Of a DNA stretch of 54,001 nt, positions 7,637 to 16,251 are shown in pieces (within the stretch, counting starts at the first letter, position 1; every line of letters starts with the position of its first letter). The position numbers and the translations under genes are program-made. Source of the stretch: Microbacterium sp. (lineage in GTDB: Bacteria; Actinomycetota; Actinomycetes; Actinomycetales; Microbacteriaceae); NCBI GenBank assembly GCA_003524435.1, contig DQHP01000089.1, positions 1 through 54,001 on the forward strand, in the 5' to 3' direction. Below the pieces are notes generated by a model that was not told the DNA's origin, searched no databases, and saw only the letters and a program-made list of their open reading frames with translations.

Positions 7637-8359
7637 ATGCTGGATCGTCCGCTGGCACAGTTGGCGGATGACGGACTGATCGACCGCGGCTGGGCTGAGG
7701 CGCTCGCACCAGCATCCGACATCATCCGTGAACTTGGCGTGCGCCTGCGTACCGAGCCCGATGGATATCTCCCCGCCGAGAAATACGTGCTGCGCGCCTT
7801 TCAACGCCCGCTCGCCGACGTCCGCGTGCTGATCACAGGGCAAGACCCTTATCCGACTCCTGGACACCCCATCGGGCTGTCGTTTGCCGTCGACCGCGCG
7901 GTACGCCCGCTTCCCCGAAGCCTGGTGAACATCTACCGCGAGCGTGAGAGCGATCTGGGCATCGCACCGGCACCTCATGGCGACCTCAGCGCATGGAGTG
8001 ACCAGGGTGTCCTCCTGCTGAACAGAGTGCTCACCGTGCGGCCGGGGGCCGCGGCATCCCATCGAGGGTGGGGCTGGGAAACTGTAACAAAACTGGCCAT
8101 GCGCGCACTCGTCGCACGTGATGCGCCATTGGTTGCGGTCTTATGGGGCAAAGATGCTGAGAGCCTTACTCCGCTGCTCGGGGAGACGCCCGTGATCACC
8201 TCTGCACATCCCTCGCCGTTATCTGCTCGTCGAGGATTCTTCGGATCTCGGCCATTTTCACGGGTGAATGAATTGCTGGCGCTGCAGGGCGCTTCACCGA
8301 TTGATTGGCATGTCGGCGACGACGGTGCACAGGCAGGGGCTCCGCCCGCATTATTCTGA
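7637..8359 (+). CDS. ung: Uracil-DNA glycosylase (family 1)
   Basis: A 240-residue UNG that removes uracil from DNA. The water-activating loop GQDPYP is at 68-73 (catalytic Asp 70). LLLNRVLTVRPG follows, and the minor-groove loop HPSPLSA is at 191-197. These three motifs in order are diagnostic. The start ATG 7637 lies six bases after the SDR stop. A second candidate start downstream is not needed, because the N-terminal helix matches the family length (about 225-240 residues). The GNAT gene begins five bases after its stop. Confidence 0.94.
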   Translation: MLDRPLAQLADDGLIDRGWAEALAPASDIIRELGVRLRTEPDGYLPAEKYVLRAFQRPLADVRVLITGQDPYPTPGHPIGLSFAVDRAVRPLPRSLVNIYRERESDLGIAPAPHGDLSAWSDQGVLLLNRVLTVRPGAAASHRGWGWETVTKLAMRALVARDAPLVAVLWGKDAESLTPLLGETPVITSAHPSPLSARRGFFGSRPFSRVNELLALQGASPIDWHVGDDGAQAGAPPALF

Positions 8360-8363
8360 CTCC

Positions 8364-8981
8364 ATGCAGTTCGAGCCTGGTGACCGACGTCGACGACTGC
8401 CGCGCCACCTGCGATCGCCCACCCCTGATGTTGACACGTTCTCGTTCTCGATCAGGCCAGTCAGAGCCGGTGACCTGCCTGATATTCGCGAGATCTACAA
8501 CCACTACGTCGCCAACTCGGTGGTCACTTTTGATGAGAAGCGCAGCACCCACCGGTTGTGGCGCGAGAAATTTGCGATGCTGTCCAAGCTCGCCCTGCCA
8601 TTTCTGGTCGCCGTTTCGGCATCGGGCCAGGTGATCGGTTACGCACTCGTGCAACCCTGGGCGAGTAAATCTGCCTACCGTTACACGGTTGAAGATTCGA
8701 TCTACCTTGGTCCTGGGGCCGGTGGGAAGGGGCTCGGTTCTGCTCTGCTCGATGCCCTCATCGTCGCCTGCGAACGGCGGGGACTTCGCGAGATCGTCGC
8801 AGTGATCAGCGATAGCAGTGCAGAGGCATCGATTCGTCTGCACGAGCGTGCTGGTTTCGTGGAGGTGGGGCGGATGGGCAGAGTCGGATTCAAATTCGGT
8901 CGGTCGCTGGGAACGATCTACCTGCAAAAATCGCTCACGCCCCAGATGCGGCGCCGGCTGTTCCGCTCTGGTCGGGGATGA
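8364..8981 (+). CDS. GNAT N-acetyltransferase, phosphinothricin acetyltransferase-like
   Basis: 205 residues counted from ATG 8364 (MQFEPG). The GNAT core starts at FSIRPVRAGDLPDIREIYNHYV, and TVEDSIYLGPGAGGKGLGSALL carries the acetyl-CoA-binding [RQ]-x-x-G-x-[GA] loop in a variant form. The VENSVYV-like strand and IYNHYV are typical of the Pat/Bar/YncA branch, which acetylates L-phosphinothricin, methionine sulfone or related amines. An N-terminal extension of about 27 arginine-rich residues precedes the domain, so the true start could be later. The last 47 bases overlap the 3' end of the convergent ABC ATPase gene (8935-8981). Confidence 0.78.
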   Translation: MQFEPGDRRRRLPRHLRSPTPDVDTFSFSIRPVRAGDLPDIREIYNHYVANSVVTFDEKRSTHRLWREKFAMLSKLALPFLVAVSASGQVIGYALVQPWASKSAYRYTVEDSIYLGPGAGGKGLGSALLDALIVACERRGLREIVAVISDSSAEASIRLHERAGFVEVGRMGRVGFKFGRSLGTIYLQKSLTPQMRRRLFRSGRG

Positions 8982-9753
8982 CAGGGATCGCTGCCAGCAG
9001 ACGCTTGGTGTAATCCTGCTGGGGATTCAGCAGCACGTCGGTGGTCGTACCGCGCTCGACGATACGGCCATCTTTCATTACGGCGACGGTGTCGCAGAGA
9101 TTTTGCACAACCCCGATGTCGTGAGAGACGACGATGAGCGTGAGATCCTCGGTGACGAGCAGCTGCTCGAACAACTCCAGGATCTGCGCACGGACGGTGA
9201 CATCGAGCGCCGAGAGCGGTTCGTCCCCGACGAGGATGCGCGGTCTGTGCACAATTGCACGCGCGATCGCGACGCGCTGGCGCTGCCCTCCGGAGAACTC
9301 ATGCGGATAACGGTCAGCCATCGCCGGATCGAGCCCTACCTGCGTGAGCACTTCTCGCACGCGTGCACGGCGGTCGCCCTCAATGCCGAGCGCCCACAAC
9401 GGCTCGGCAATGATCTGCCCGGCACTCATCCGCGGATCAAGCGAGGCGTAGGGATCTTGGAAGACCAGTCCGGCCTGTCGGCGCAACCAGTGCAGCTGCC
9501 GCGCGGATTGCGTCGTGCTGACTGTCTTTCCATCGATCGAGATTGCCCCGGCCGTCGGGCGATCCAAGCCGAGCAGCAACCGCACCAGCGTCGACTTTCC
9601 TGACCCAGACTCGCCAATGAGGCCGATGGCTTCGCCAGCCTCGATATCGAGATCGGTGGGGTAGAGCGCGGTCTGCGTGCTCGCGCGTTCAAACAACGAG
9701 CGCCGCGGCAACGGAAATTCGCGGCTCAACCCGCGCGCTTCAATGAGGCTCAT
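8935..9753 (-). CDS. Peptide ABC transporter ATPase (OppF/DppF type)
   Basis: A 272-residue cytoplasmic ATPase. Walker A GESGSGKST is at 48-56, the ABC signature reads FSGGQRQR, the Walker B region is RILVGDEPLSALD, and the switch histidine is in VVSHDIG. The oligopeptide C-terminal region is present but short. ATG 9753 overlaps the stop of the preceding gene (ATGA). The longer in-frame reading to 10053 is antisense-like noise inside the upstream gene. It is the last gene of the operon SBP-permease-permease-ATPase-ATPase. The stop lies inside the convergent GNAT gene. Confidence 0.9.
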   Translation of the reverse strand: MSLIEARGLSREFPLPRRSLFERASTQTALYPTDLDIEAGEAIGLIGESGSGKSTLVRLLLGLDRPTAGAISIDGKTVSTTQSARQLHWLRRQAGLVFQDPYASLDPRMSAGQIIAEPLWALGIEGDRRARVREVLTQVGLDPAMADRYPHEFSGGQRQRVAIARAIVHRPRILVGDEPLSALDVTVRAQILELFEQLLVTEDLTLIVVSHDIGVVQNLCDTVAVMKDGRIVERGTTTDVLLNPQQDYTKRLLAAIPVIPDQSGTAGAASGA

Positions 9754-10541
9754 ACCTCGCCTCCGTTCGGGCGCCAGAGCGTTGCGGTGGCATCGCGCAA
9801 CAGTCCTTGCGTGATCGGCGAGGTCGGATGAGAGAGCAACGTCGCCACTGGTGCAGCTTCGATGACCCGACCCTGATCGAGGACGACGCCATGCGTTGCC
9901 ACCTGGGCGAGCACAGCGAGATCGTGCGTGATGAACATCAGAGACATGCCCTGCTCTTTGACGAGCGAGAGCAACAGCTTGAGTATCTCTGCCTGAATGG
10001 TGACATCGAGGGCTGTCGTTGGCTCGTCTGCGATGAGCAATTGCGGACGGCATGCGAGCGCCATGGCAATCGCCACACGTTGACGCTGTCCACCGGAGAG
10101 CTGATGCGGGTACTTTCTCACGATCGATTCGGGATCAGAGAGGTGCACCTGTGCGGCGCTGATGAGAGCCTGTTCCTGCGCTTCCTTGCGCGTGGCATCG
10201 GTATGGATTCTTACCGATTCTGCGATTTGTCTGCCGACGGTACGGATCGGGTTCAACGCGGTCCGGGGTTCCTGGAACACGATCCCCATATCGTCACCGC
10301 GGAAATGAGCAAGCTCGCGGTCGGGCATCCCGAGCAGTTCGGTGTCATTCCAACGGACGCTGCCGCTCGCGCTCGCGCCATCAGGGAGCAGACCGAGGAT
10401 AGCGAGCGCAGTGAGTGACTTCCCGGAGCCGGACTCGCCGATAAGGCCGACCCTGGCACCGTCTGGCACCTCAAACGAGATGCCATCGATAACCCGTCGG
10501 CCGTTGATGTGGACGACGAGGTCTTGCACGACGAGACTCAT
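9750..10541 (-). CDS. Peptide ABC transporter ATPase (OppD/DppD type)
   Basis: A 263-residue ATPase with Walker A GESGSGKS at 35-42, signature LSGGQRQR, Walker B LLIADEPTTALD and switch His in FITHDLA. It pairs with the following ATPase to power peptide import across the membrane. Starts overlap on both sides: ATG 10541 overlaps the permease stop and its own stop overlaps the next ATG. The overlaps imply coupled translation and equal dosage of the two ATPases. Confidence 0.9.
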   Translation of the reverse strand: MSLVVQDLVVHINGRRVIDGISFEVPDGARVGLIGESGSGKSLTALAILGLLPDGASASGSVRWNDTELLGMPDRELAHFRGDDMGIVFQEPRTALNPIRTVGRQIAESVRIHTDATRKEAQEQALISAAQVHLSDPESIVRKYPHQLSGGQRQRVAIAMALACRPQLLIADEPTTALDVTIQAEILKLLLSLVKEQGMSLMFITHDLAVLAQVATHGVVLDQGRVIEAAPVATLLSHPTSPITQGLLRDATATLWRPNGGEV

Positions 10542-11404
10542 GCGATCACCGCCGGCGTGTGAAGTTCAGCGGAACGCTGATGCAGCGTGGGGTCAGTTGC
10601 CTCACGGAGTGCATCGCCGAGAAGATTCAGCGCCAGCACGGTGAGAGTGATCGCGAGCCCAGGCCAGACAACAGAGAGCGGGTGGATGCTGATGTACCGC
10701 TGCAAATCGGCGAGCAGAATGCCCCACGACGGCTCCACAATCGAGGCGCCGAACCCCAGATACGACAGCCCAGCCTCAGCCAGCACGGCAACGGCCATCG
10801 ACCACGACAGCTGCACAATGAAGACCGGGGCGACGTTCGGAAGCAGATGCCGCATGAGATTCTGCGAGGCAGTCAACCCTGACGCCCGACCTGCGAGCAC
10901 GAAGTCACTCTGCTGCACGCGACGCAATTCTGGACGGGTGACTCGGGCGATATTCACGCCGAATCCGATGCCGACTGCCCAGATGACGACCCACAGTGAC
11001 CCGCCCCACACGGAGGAAATCATCATGGCGATGATGAGTACAGGGAAAGCGATCAGGATGTCGACGAGGACCGCGACGGTTTCTCTCATCCATCGCATTG
11101 TCAAAGCGCCGAGCGCGGCCAGTGCGATGCCGATAATCGTCGCGACGATCCCCGCGCCCACACTGACGAACACGGTCGTGCGAGTGCCCGCCATGATCAG
11201 GCTGAGAATGTCACGGCCCGTCCCGTCGGTGCCGAGGAGATGCGGCCACCCTGGAACACCCCAACGGTTGGGGATATCGGTGGTCAGGGGGTTAAACGGT
11301 GTCCAGAACGCGGAGAGGAGCGCGACAACGACAACCACAGCCACGGTGATGAGACCGAAGCGTCCGGTGGCGCTCTGCCAGAGCGCGCGTAACCAGTGCG
11401 GCAT
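10538..11404 (-). CDS. Peptide ABC transporter permease (OppC/DppC type)
   Basis: A 288-residue inner-membrane permease. It has an N-terminal membrane helix (GLITVAVVVVVALLSAF), the DppC-type segment HLLGTDGTGRDILS, and the BPD transporter domain with the EAA-loop region RASGLTASQNLMRHLLPN. About six membrane segments are visible. ATG 11404 overlaps the stop of the first permease by one base. Together with that permease it forms the channel for di- or oligopeptides or a related solute. Confidence 0.9.
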   Translation of the reverse strand: MPHWLRALWQSATGRFGLITVAVVVVVALLSAFWTPFNPLTTDIPNRWGVPGWPHLLGTDGTGRDILSLIMAGTRTTVFVSVGAGIVATIIGIALAALGALTMRWMRETVAVLVDILIAFPVLIIAMMISSVWGGSLWVVIWAVGIGFGVNIARVTRPELRRVQQSDFVLAGRASGLTASQNLMRHLLPNVAPVFIVQLSWSMAVAVLAEAGLSYLGFGASIVEPSWGILLADLQRYISIHPLSVVWPGLAITLTVLALNLLGDALREATDPTLHQRSAELHTPAVIA

Positions 11405-12354
11405 CAGGCGGCCTCTCTCTGTCGTGGATCAACGAAATGATGAACGAGATCGACGATGAAACCGATCACGAGCACGAGGCCTGTCAGTACGAGCAGTTCA
11501 CTTTGCACCTTGACGAGATCCCGTGTGCCCACGTCGGTGACGAGCATGCGTCCGATGCCGGGAAGAGTGAAAAGCTGCTCAATGATCACCGATCCGACGA
11601 TGATCCCCGCGATCTGCAGCCCGAGTACCGTCACGATGGACAGCCCCACCGCGGGGATGCCGTGCTGGATCAGTGCACGATTGCGGGTGAGTCCCTTGGC
11701 GGCCGCGGTGCGGACAAAATCTTGGCCTCGGGCCTGCAACGTTGCGCTTCGCACGAAACGCAGAAGCATTGCTCCTTCGACGATGCCGATTGTCAGAGCC
11801 GGAAGCAGCAGGGCTTTGAACGCTTGCCAGGGTTGCTCCCATCCGCCACGGGGAAATCCTTGAGCAGGTAGCCAGCCAAGCCACACTGCAAACACCACGA
11901 TAAGCATCATCCCCGCCCAGATCACCGGCACTGCGGCAAAAGCCTGTGCGGTGACGCTGAGCGCTGTGCCTGCTGCGCGCCCGCGCAGGATGGCGGACAG
12001 GATCCCGAAGGGCACAGCGATGAGGAGCGCGATCGCCAGTGCCATCAGGCCGAGCGGAACGGTGACCTGTGCCTTTTGCGCGAGTTCTTCACTTACCGAT
12101 GCGCCGCTGAGTTGGGAGGTGCCGAGGTCTCCGGTCAGTACTCCGCCGATCCAGTCGCCGTACTGCACCATGAGTGGCCGGTTGAGTCCGAGAGCTTCGC
12201 GTAGGGCATCGACCTGCGTCGGGGAAGCTTGGGTCCCCGCGATGAGTTGAGCGACATCGCCAGGAAAGACGCGCAGTGTCAGGAAGATGAGCACGCTCGA
12301 CAAGAGGAGCCCTGCGATCAACAGGGCTCCTCGTGTCAGCGTGTAACGGATCAC
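11404..12354 (-). CDS. Peptide ABC transporter permease (OppB/DppB type)
   Basis: A 316-residue permease. It has a first membrane helix followed by the long periplasmic loop characteristic of DppB, the GDLGTS motif, an EAA-like loop (RTAAAKGLTRNRALIQHGI) and LFTLPGIGRML near the end. The start is GTG 12354, six bases after the binding-protein stop with only a weak Shine-Dalgarno. A perfect 11-bp hairpin (12304-12332) lies within its first codons and may lower its translation relative to the binding protein. Confidence 0.88.
   Translation of the reverse strand: MIRYTLTRGALLIAGLLLSSVLIFLTLRVFPGDVAQLIAGTQASPTQVDALREALGLNRPLMVQYGDWIGGVLTGDLGTSQLSGASVSEELAQKAQVTVPLGLMALAIALLIAVPFGILSAILRGRAAGTALSVTAQAFAAVPVIWAGMMLIVVFAVWLGWLPAQGFPRGGWEQPWQAFKALLLPALTIGIVEGAMLLRFVRSATLQARGQDFVRTAAAKGLTRNRALIQHGIPAVGLSIVTVLGLQIAGIIVGSVIIEQLFTLPGIGRMLVTDVGTRDLVKVQSELLVLTGLVLVIGFIVDLVHHFVDPRQREAA
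12304..12332 (-). terminator. Hairpin in the first codons of the DppB-type gene (attenuator candidate)
   Basis: GAGGAGCCCTG (12304-12314) and CAGGGCTCCTC (12322-12332) are perfect inverted arms with a 7-base loop. In the transcript the stem lies about 22 bases inside the permease coding region and is followed by a short TTGTCG. The tail is too poor in T for full termination. Partial attenuation or protection of the upstream binding-protein mRNA is the reasonable reading. Confidence 0.5.
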
Positions 12355-12360
12355 CCGTTG

Positions 12361-13875
12361 CTATTCGCCCGCGACGGTAACGCCCGCCAGATTGATACGG
12401 GAGTTGATCGAGTCTTCCGGGAAGCCCGAGACGATCGGGCGCACGGCCGTGATCGTCGTGCCGTTGTAGAGCCAATCCGCGGCGTGATCCTCAGAGACGA
12501 TGCGGGCAGCCTCAGCAAGCAGCTTCGCGGACGCCTCTGGGTCAATCTCGGCGAGCGCCTCGGCGTACAGCCGTTGAACTTCCGGGTTGTCGTAGTTGAA
12601 GTAGTAGTCAGGATTGGCGAAGTTGCCGAAGTCGCGCGGCTCGACGTGCAACACGAAGCTGAGGTCGTAGTCCTTGTTGGTGTAGACGTCCTCGAGCCAG
12701 GTCGGAAACTCGACCGGGTTGACATCGAGCGTGACGCCCACGGCGGCGAAATCGGAGATGAGCACCTGCGGGACGGTTGTGCCGTAGAACGAGGGGATCG
12801 TCAGGGTCAGCTCAAGGTCTTCTTCGCCTGCCTCTGCCAGCAACTCCTTGGCACGCTTCGGGTTATAGGGCGCGACATCGGACAGATCTTCATACCCGGG
12901 GTCGAGCTCAGGAATCGGGCCGTACAGAGTTTCGCCTCCACCGGTCGCCTCGATGAGTGCATCGTGGTTGATCGCGAGCCGTAAGGCCTCACGCACGCGG
13001 ATGTCGTCCAGCGGAGCCTTCGTGTTGTTGAACGCGAGAGTTGCCTTATCTGTCGTGCGTCCCGTCGTCAGTGTGAACTCGCCGGAGTCCTCGACCTCTG
13101 TGACGAGATTGGGATCCACTGCGGTGAGCACGTCAAGGCTGCCATCGAGCGCCGCGTTGACTCCGGCGGTGAAATCAGGAATGTACTCGAAGACGACTTC
13201 TGCCACGCCTGCCGCGTCAGACCAGTAGTCATCGAAGCGCGCGAATGTGATGGCACTTCCCTTGGTCCAATTCTCCAGTGTGAATGGGCCGGTGCCGTTT
13301 TCTGCGGTCTGCAGGTCCGTCGTGTCTCCGGATTTGAAGATAAGGCCCGCAGGACCTGTCAGTGCGAACAGGAAGTTCTGGTTGGGCTCGGTGAGCGTGA
13401 TGACGACAGATGTTGCGTCGGGTGCAGCGATCGATGCGACGCCGGCGAATTCGGCAAAGCCCTGCAGCGTCTCGTCGGTGCGCACTGCTTCGTAAGATGC
13501 CAGCACATCAGCGGAGGTCAAGGCCGTGCCGTCGTGGAACACGATGCCCTCGTTCAAAGTGAACGTGTATGTGAGCCCGTCCTCTGACATTTCGTAGTCA
13601 GAGGCAAGACGTGGCTCGATCTCGTTGTCCTGCGTGCGGGTGACGAGACCTTCATAGATGTTGTCGATGAGGATCTGCTCGATTGCGGCGCCGCTGGTGT
13701 GACGGATGTCGAGGTTGCTCGGCTCCAGTACGAGTCCGACGGTGAGCGTCGCGTTCGGGTCTGGCTCACCGATCGACGTCTTCGCGGGCTCGGGGGAGCC
13801 GGTGCATGCGCTCAGAACAAAGGCGGTTGCGGCGAGCGCAGAGATGACGGCGAGGCGTCTGGTGCGTCGAAACAT
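12361..13875 (-). CDS. Peptide ABC transporter substrate-binding lipoprotein (SBP family 5)
   Basis: A 504-residue lipoprotein with a basic N-terminus, hydrophobic core and lipobox VLSAC (Cys about 24). The family 5 core follows: PSNLDIRHTSG, then the signature-like region EPRLASDYEMSEDGLTYTFTL with VFHDGTALTSADV, as in DppA/OppA/NikA proteins. It captures peptide or a similar solute outside the membrane and feeds the four downstream genes. It is the first gene of the operon. About 70 bases separate its start from the alpha/beta hydrolase gene upstream on the same strand. Confidence 0.92.
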   Translation of the reverse strand: MFRRTRRLAVISALAATAFVLSACTGSPEPAKTSIGEPDPNATLTVGLVLEPSNLDIRHTSGAAIEQILIDNIYEGLVTRTQDNEIEPRLASDYEMSEDGLTYTFTLNEGIVFHDGTALTSADVLASYEAVRTDETLQGFAEFAGVASIAAPDATSVVITLTEPNQNFLFALTGPAGLIFKSGDTTDLQTAENGTGPFTLENWTKGSAITFARFDDYWSDAAGVAEVVFEYIPDFTAGVNAALDGSLDVLTAVDPNLVTEVEDSGEFTLTTGRTTDKATLAFNNTKAPLDDIRVREALRLAINHDALIEATGGGETLYGPIPELDPGYEDLSDVAPYNPKRAKELLAEAGEEDLELTLTIPSFYGTTVPQVLISDFAAVGVTLDVNPVEFPTWLEDVYTNKDYDLSFVLHVEPRDFGNFANPDYYFNYDNPEVQRLYAEALAEIDPEASAKLLAEAARIVSEDHAADWLYNGTTITAVRPIVSGFPEDSINSRINLAGVTVAGE

Positions 13876-13945
13876 ATCGTGGCGGATCCTCTCGGTGCGG
13901 CAGGTGCTGTGTGCCGGTGTAGGTCGAGTCTAGGGATGTGTGGGT

Positions 13946-14869
13946 TCAGGCAGGGGAGTTCACCGCGGCGAGGATGAGCTCTGCGAGTTCGCGCGGGGCT
14001 GTCTCCTGTACGTTGTGGGTGGCATCGAGGGGGACCACTTGTGCGGCGGGAATGCGGTGTTGCAATTCGTCGCCGTTTTCTTCGCTGACGAAGCCGGAAG
14101 TGGCGCGGATAAGTGTGAGGGGAGCGGTTACGCCGTGGAGGTCTTCCCAGCCAGTCTCTTGGAGCACTGCGCGGGCGGCGGGCACGCCTTTCTCGGGCGC
14201 GGCGAATACCTGAGCGGCGAGTCTGGCAAAGTGGTGCTTCCACTCGACCCGCCCATCAGGACGGATCCGGGTGTTGAAGAACACGCCTCGTGCGGTGTCT
14301 TCTCGTGCGCCGCCGAAACCAGCAGCGATGGCCCGGTCGACCATCTCCTCACGTGAGGCGAAATCGGTGGGGCCGGCGTAGAACTCCCGAAGGGCGGAGG
14401 GGCCGCCGCTGGTGTCGATTCCAGGGGTGATGTCGACAGTGATGAGTTCGCGAACCAGATCAGGGCGAGCGGATGCGATGGCCGCCGCTGTCAGGCCGCC
14501 AAGAGATTGCCCGACGAGGACTTGCGGTTCGCTCGTCCACTGTTCGAGCGCGAAGATGACGTCTGTGGCGAGGGTGCGTGCCGTGTAATCGGCATCGTCG
14601 CGCCAACTCGAATCGCCATGGCCAGCAAGGTCGATCGCGAGCAGGGGCTGCTGCAGATGCAAGACGGTCGTGTCCCAGGTGTGGGCGTTAAGTCCTGCTC
14701 CATGCAGCAACGTGATGGTGGGTGGGGCATCGCCGTATTTCACCGCGCTGAGTTCACGTCCATCAGCAAGGCTGACAGCCACGCGTTTCGCGGACGGAAC
14801 CGGAACGCCGAGTGCCTGGGCTTGCTCGGGGAGGTAACGGAATTCGCTGTTGTCTGTCGGCACGACCAT
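13946..14869 (-). CDS. Alpha/beta-fold hydrolase
   Basis: A 307-residue protein. The oxyanion region is LLHGAGLNAHTWD, the nucleophile elbow is VGQSLGG (Ser in GQSLG), and a late LDATHNVQE contains the likely catalytic His. This is the lipase/esterase/haloperoxidase-like superfamily. The substrate cannot be read. An N-terminal segment of about 40 residues precedes the fold. The start ATG 14869 borders a notably A+T-rich divergent intergenic region. The transporter operon follows on the same strand 70 bases after the stop. Confidence 0.8.
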   Translation of the reverse strand: MVVPTDNSEFRYLPEQAQALGVPVPSAKRVAVSLADGRELSAVKYGDAPPTITLLHGAGLNAHTWDTTVLHLQQPLLAIDLAGHGDSSWRDDADYTARTLATDVIFALEQWTSEPQVLVGQSLGGLTAAAIASARPDLVRELITVDITPGIDTSGGPSALREFYAGPTDFASREEMVDRAIAAGFGGAREDTARGVFFNTRIRPDGRVEWKHHFARLAAQVFAAPEKGVPAARAVLQETGWEDLHGVTAPLTLIRATSGFVSEENGDELQHRIPAAQVVPLDATHNVQETAPRELAELILAAVNSPA

Positions 14870-15021
14870 ATTCTGCTCTGATATGGCGGGCTATGCGAAA
14901 CCTGAATCCATAACAACAAGTAACAAAAGCCATGTTCTTGTCAAAATGATACAGAAAATAGAAATCTACTTGAAGTTTTGCTCCCATGCTGCTGTTCGCA
15001 CAACGAGCATAAGCTGGAGGC
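14870..15021. promoter_or_regulatory. A+T-rich divergent promoter region
   Basis: A 152-base gap between the divergent hydrolase and AhpD-like genes. Lines 14881-14940 and 14941-15000 are 25/60 and 22/60 G+C by my count, against roughly two thirds in flanking genes. Promoters for both genes must lie here. TTGTCA at about 14939 followed by A-rich DNA could be a -35 toward the AhpD-like gene, but no convincing -10 spacing is seen. Confidence 0.45.
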
Positions 15022-15498
15022 ATGAGCGAGACCCGAGTGCACCTGTCAAAGACTGAGCCCGCTGCCTATCAGGCGCTAGAGGCGTTCTCGAAGACGGTCG
15101 GTGACATCTGTGCCGCGAACGGTATCGATGACCGGCTCAAAGAGCTGGTGATGATCCATAGCTCGCAGTTGAACGGCTGCGCGTACTGCACGCGCGTGCA
15201 TGTTGATCGCGCCGGGGCTGCGGGCATCGATGCCGATACGCTCACGCAGATTCCTGCGTGGCGCGAGAGCGGCGTGTTCTCCGATCGCGAGCGTGCAGCG
15301 CTTGAGCTTGCCGAGGCGTTCACATTCATCAGTGAAGACGGAATCTCTGACGAGGTCTACAACCTGGTCGGAAGTGTCTTCACGGAGAAGGAATATGCAG
15401 CGCTGAGCTGGGCGTGTGTCTCGATCAACGCTTTCAACCGTGTTGTTATCGCTGGCCGTTACCCTGTTGCGCCCCGTGGTGGGCAGGAGAAGGCGTGA
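15022..15498 (+). CDS. AhpD-like carboxymuconolactone decarboxylase family protein
   Basis: A 158-residue protein with the AhpD core motif: NGCAYCTRVH has Cys 53, Cys 56 and His 60. The family includes alkylhydroperoxidases that use this CxxC thiol pair for peroxide reduction. Many members remain uncharacterised, so antioxidant activity is a family inference. It begins with ATG 15022 after GCTGGAGGC. The stop overlaps the GTG start of the phosphatase gene (GTGA), so both are probably made from one transcript. Confidence 0.87.
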   Translation: MSETRVHLSKTEPAAYQALEAFSKTVGDICAANGIDDRLKELVMIHSSQLNGCAYCTRVHVDRAGAAGIDADTLTQIPAWRESGVFSDRERAALELAEAFTFISEDGISDEVYNLVGSVFTEKEYAALSWACVSINAFNRVVIAGRYPVAPRGGQEKA

Positions 15499-16217
15499 GC
15501 GTCCTCAAAATAGAAGGTGTCTTCAACGTTCGAGACGTAGGCGGAATGCCCGCGGAAGGTGGTCGAATTCGTGTCGGGCAGCTTCTGAGATCAGGGAATC
15601 TCGTTGATGCGTCTCCTGCCGCCGTCGCGGAACTGGAGTCGCTCGTCGCGCACATCGTCGACCTGCGTGACGGGCAAGAAGTAGCATCCGCGCCTTCTGC
15701 GACGAAGTCCATCGCAACGACGCATCTTCCGCTCTTCCTCGGCTCAGTAGTTTCGTTCTTTACCGAGGACCTCAGCCTTGAGCAGATGTATCGACAACTG
15801 CTCGAAGAGAGCGGTGAACGACTGGCCGATGCAATCCGTGTCATCGCTCAGGGGAACCCCACGCTCGTGCACTGCACAGTGGGTAAGGATCGCACTGGTG
15901 TGACCGTTGCGCTCGCACTGAGTGCCGTCGGTGCGCAACGCGAGGCGGTCATCGCCGATTATGCACTCACCGCATCACAGTTGCCGGAGGAGCGTAATCG
16001 TATTGTCACCGCCCGTCTGCAGGCGCGGCATCCAGAAGCACAGCATGCTATTGCGCTCGCCACGCTTTCTCCTGCTGAGGTTATGCGGGCGATCCTGGCC
16101 GAGGTTGATGAGCGCTGGGGGTCAGCAGCTGAGTATCTGCGAGCACAGGGGATGACCGAGTCTGAGCTGGCTGCTCTTCGAGAAGTACTCGTCGAGAGCG
16201 AACTCGCACCAAGGTAA
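15495..16217 (+). CDS. Tyrosine/phosphoinositide-type protein phosphatase (MptpB-like)
   Basis: A 240-residue phosphatase. FNVRDVGGMPAEGGRIRVGQLLRSG near the N-terminus and the P-loop HCTVGKDRTG (Cys 127, Arg 133) match the Y_phosphatase3 family, which includes mycobacterial PtpB. The extra K-D in the P-loop is typical of enzymes that accept phosphotyrosine and also phosphoinositides. GTG 15495 overlaps the upstream stop and is the only start fitting the FNVRDVGG spacing. No signal peptide is seen, so it is cytoplasmic or exported by other means. Confidence 0.88.
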   Translation: MSVLKIEGVFNVRDVGGMPAEGGRIRVGQLLRSGNLVDASPAAVAELESLVAHIVDLRDGQEVASAPSATKSIATTHLPLFLGSVVSFFTEDLSLEQMYRQLLEESGERLADAIRVIAQGNPTLVHCTVGKDRTGVTVALALSAVGAQREAVIADYALTASQLPEERNRIVTARLQARHPEAQHAIALATLSPAEVMRAILAEVDERWGSAAEYLRAQGMTESELAALREVLVESELAPR

Positions 16218-16251
16218 GGCAACCCTTCATTGGTGGTATGCTGAAGGAATC

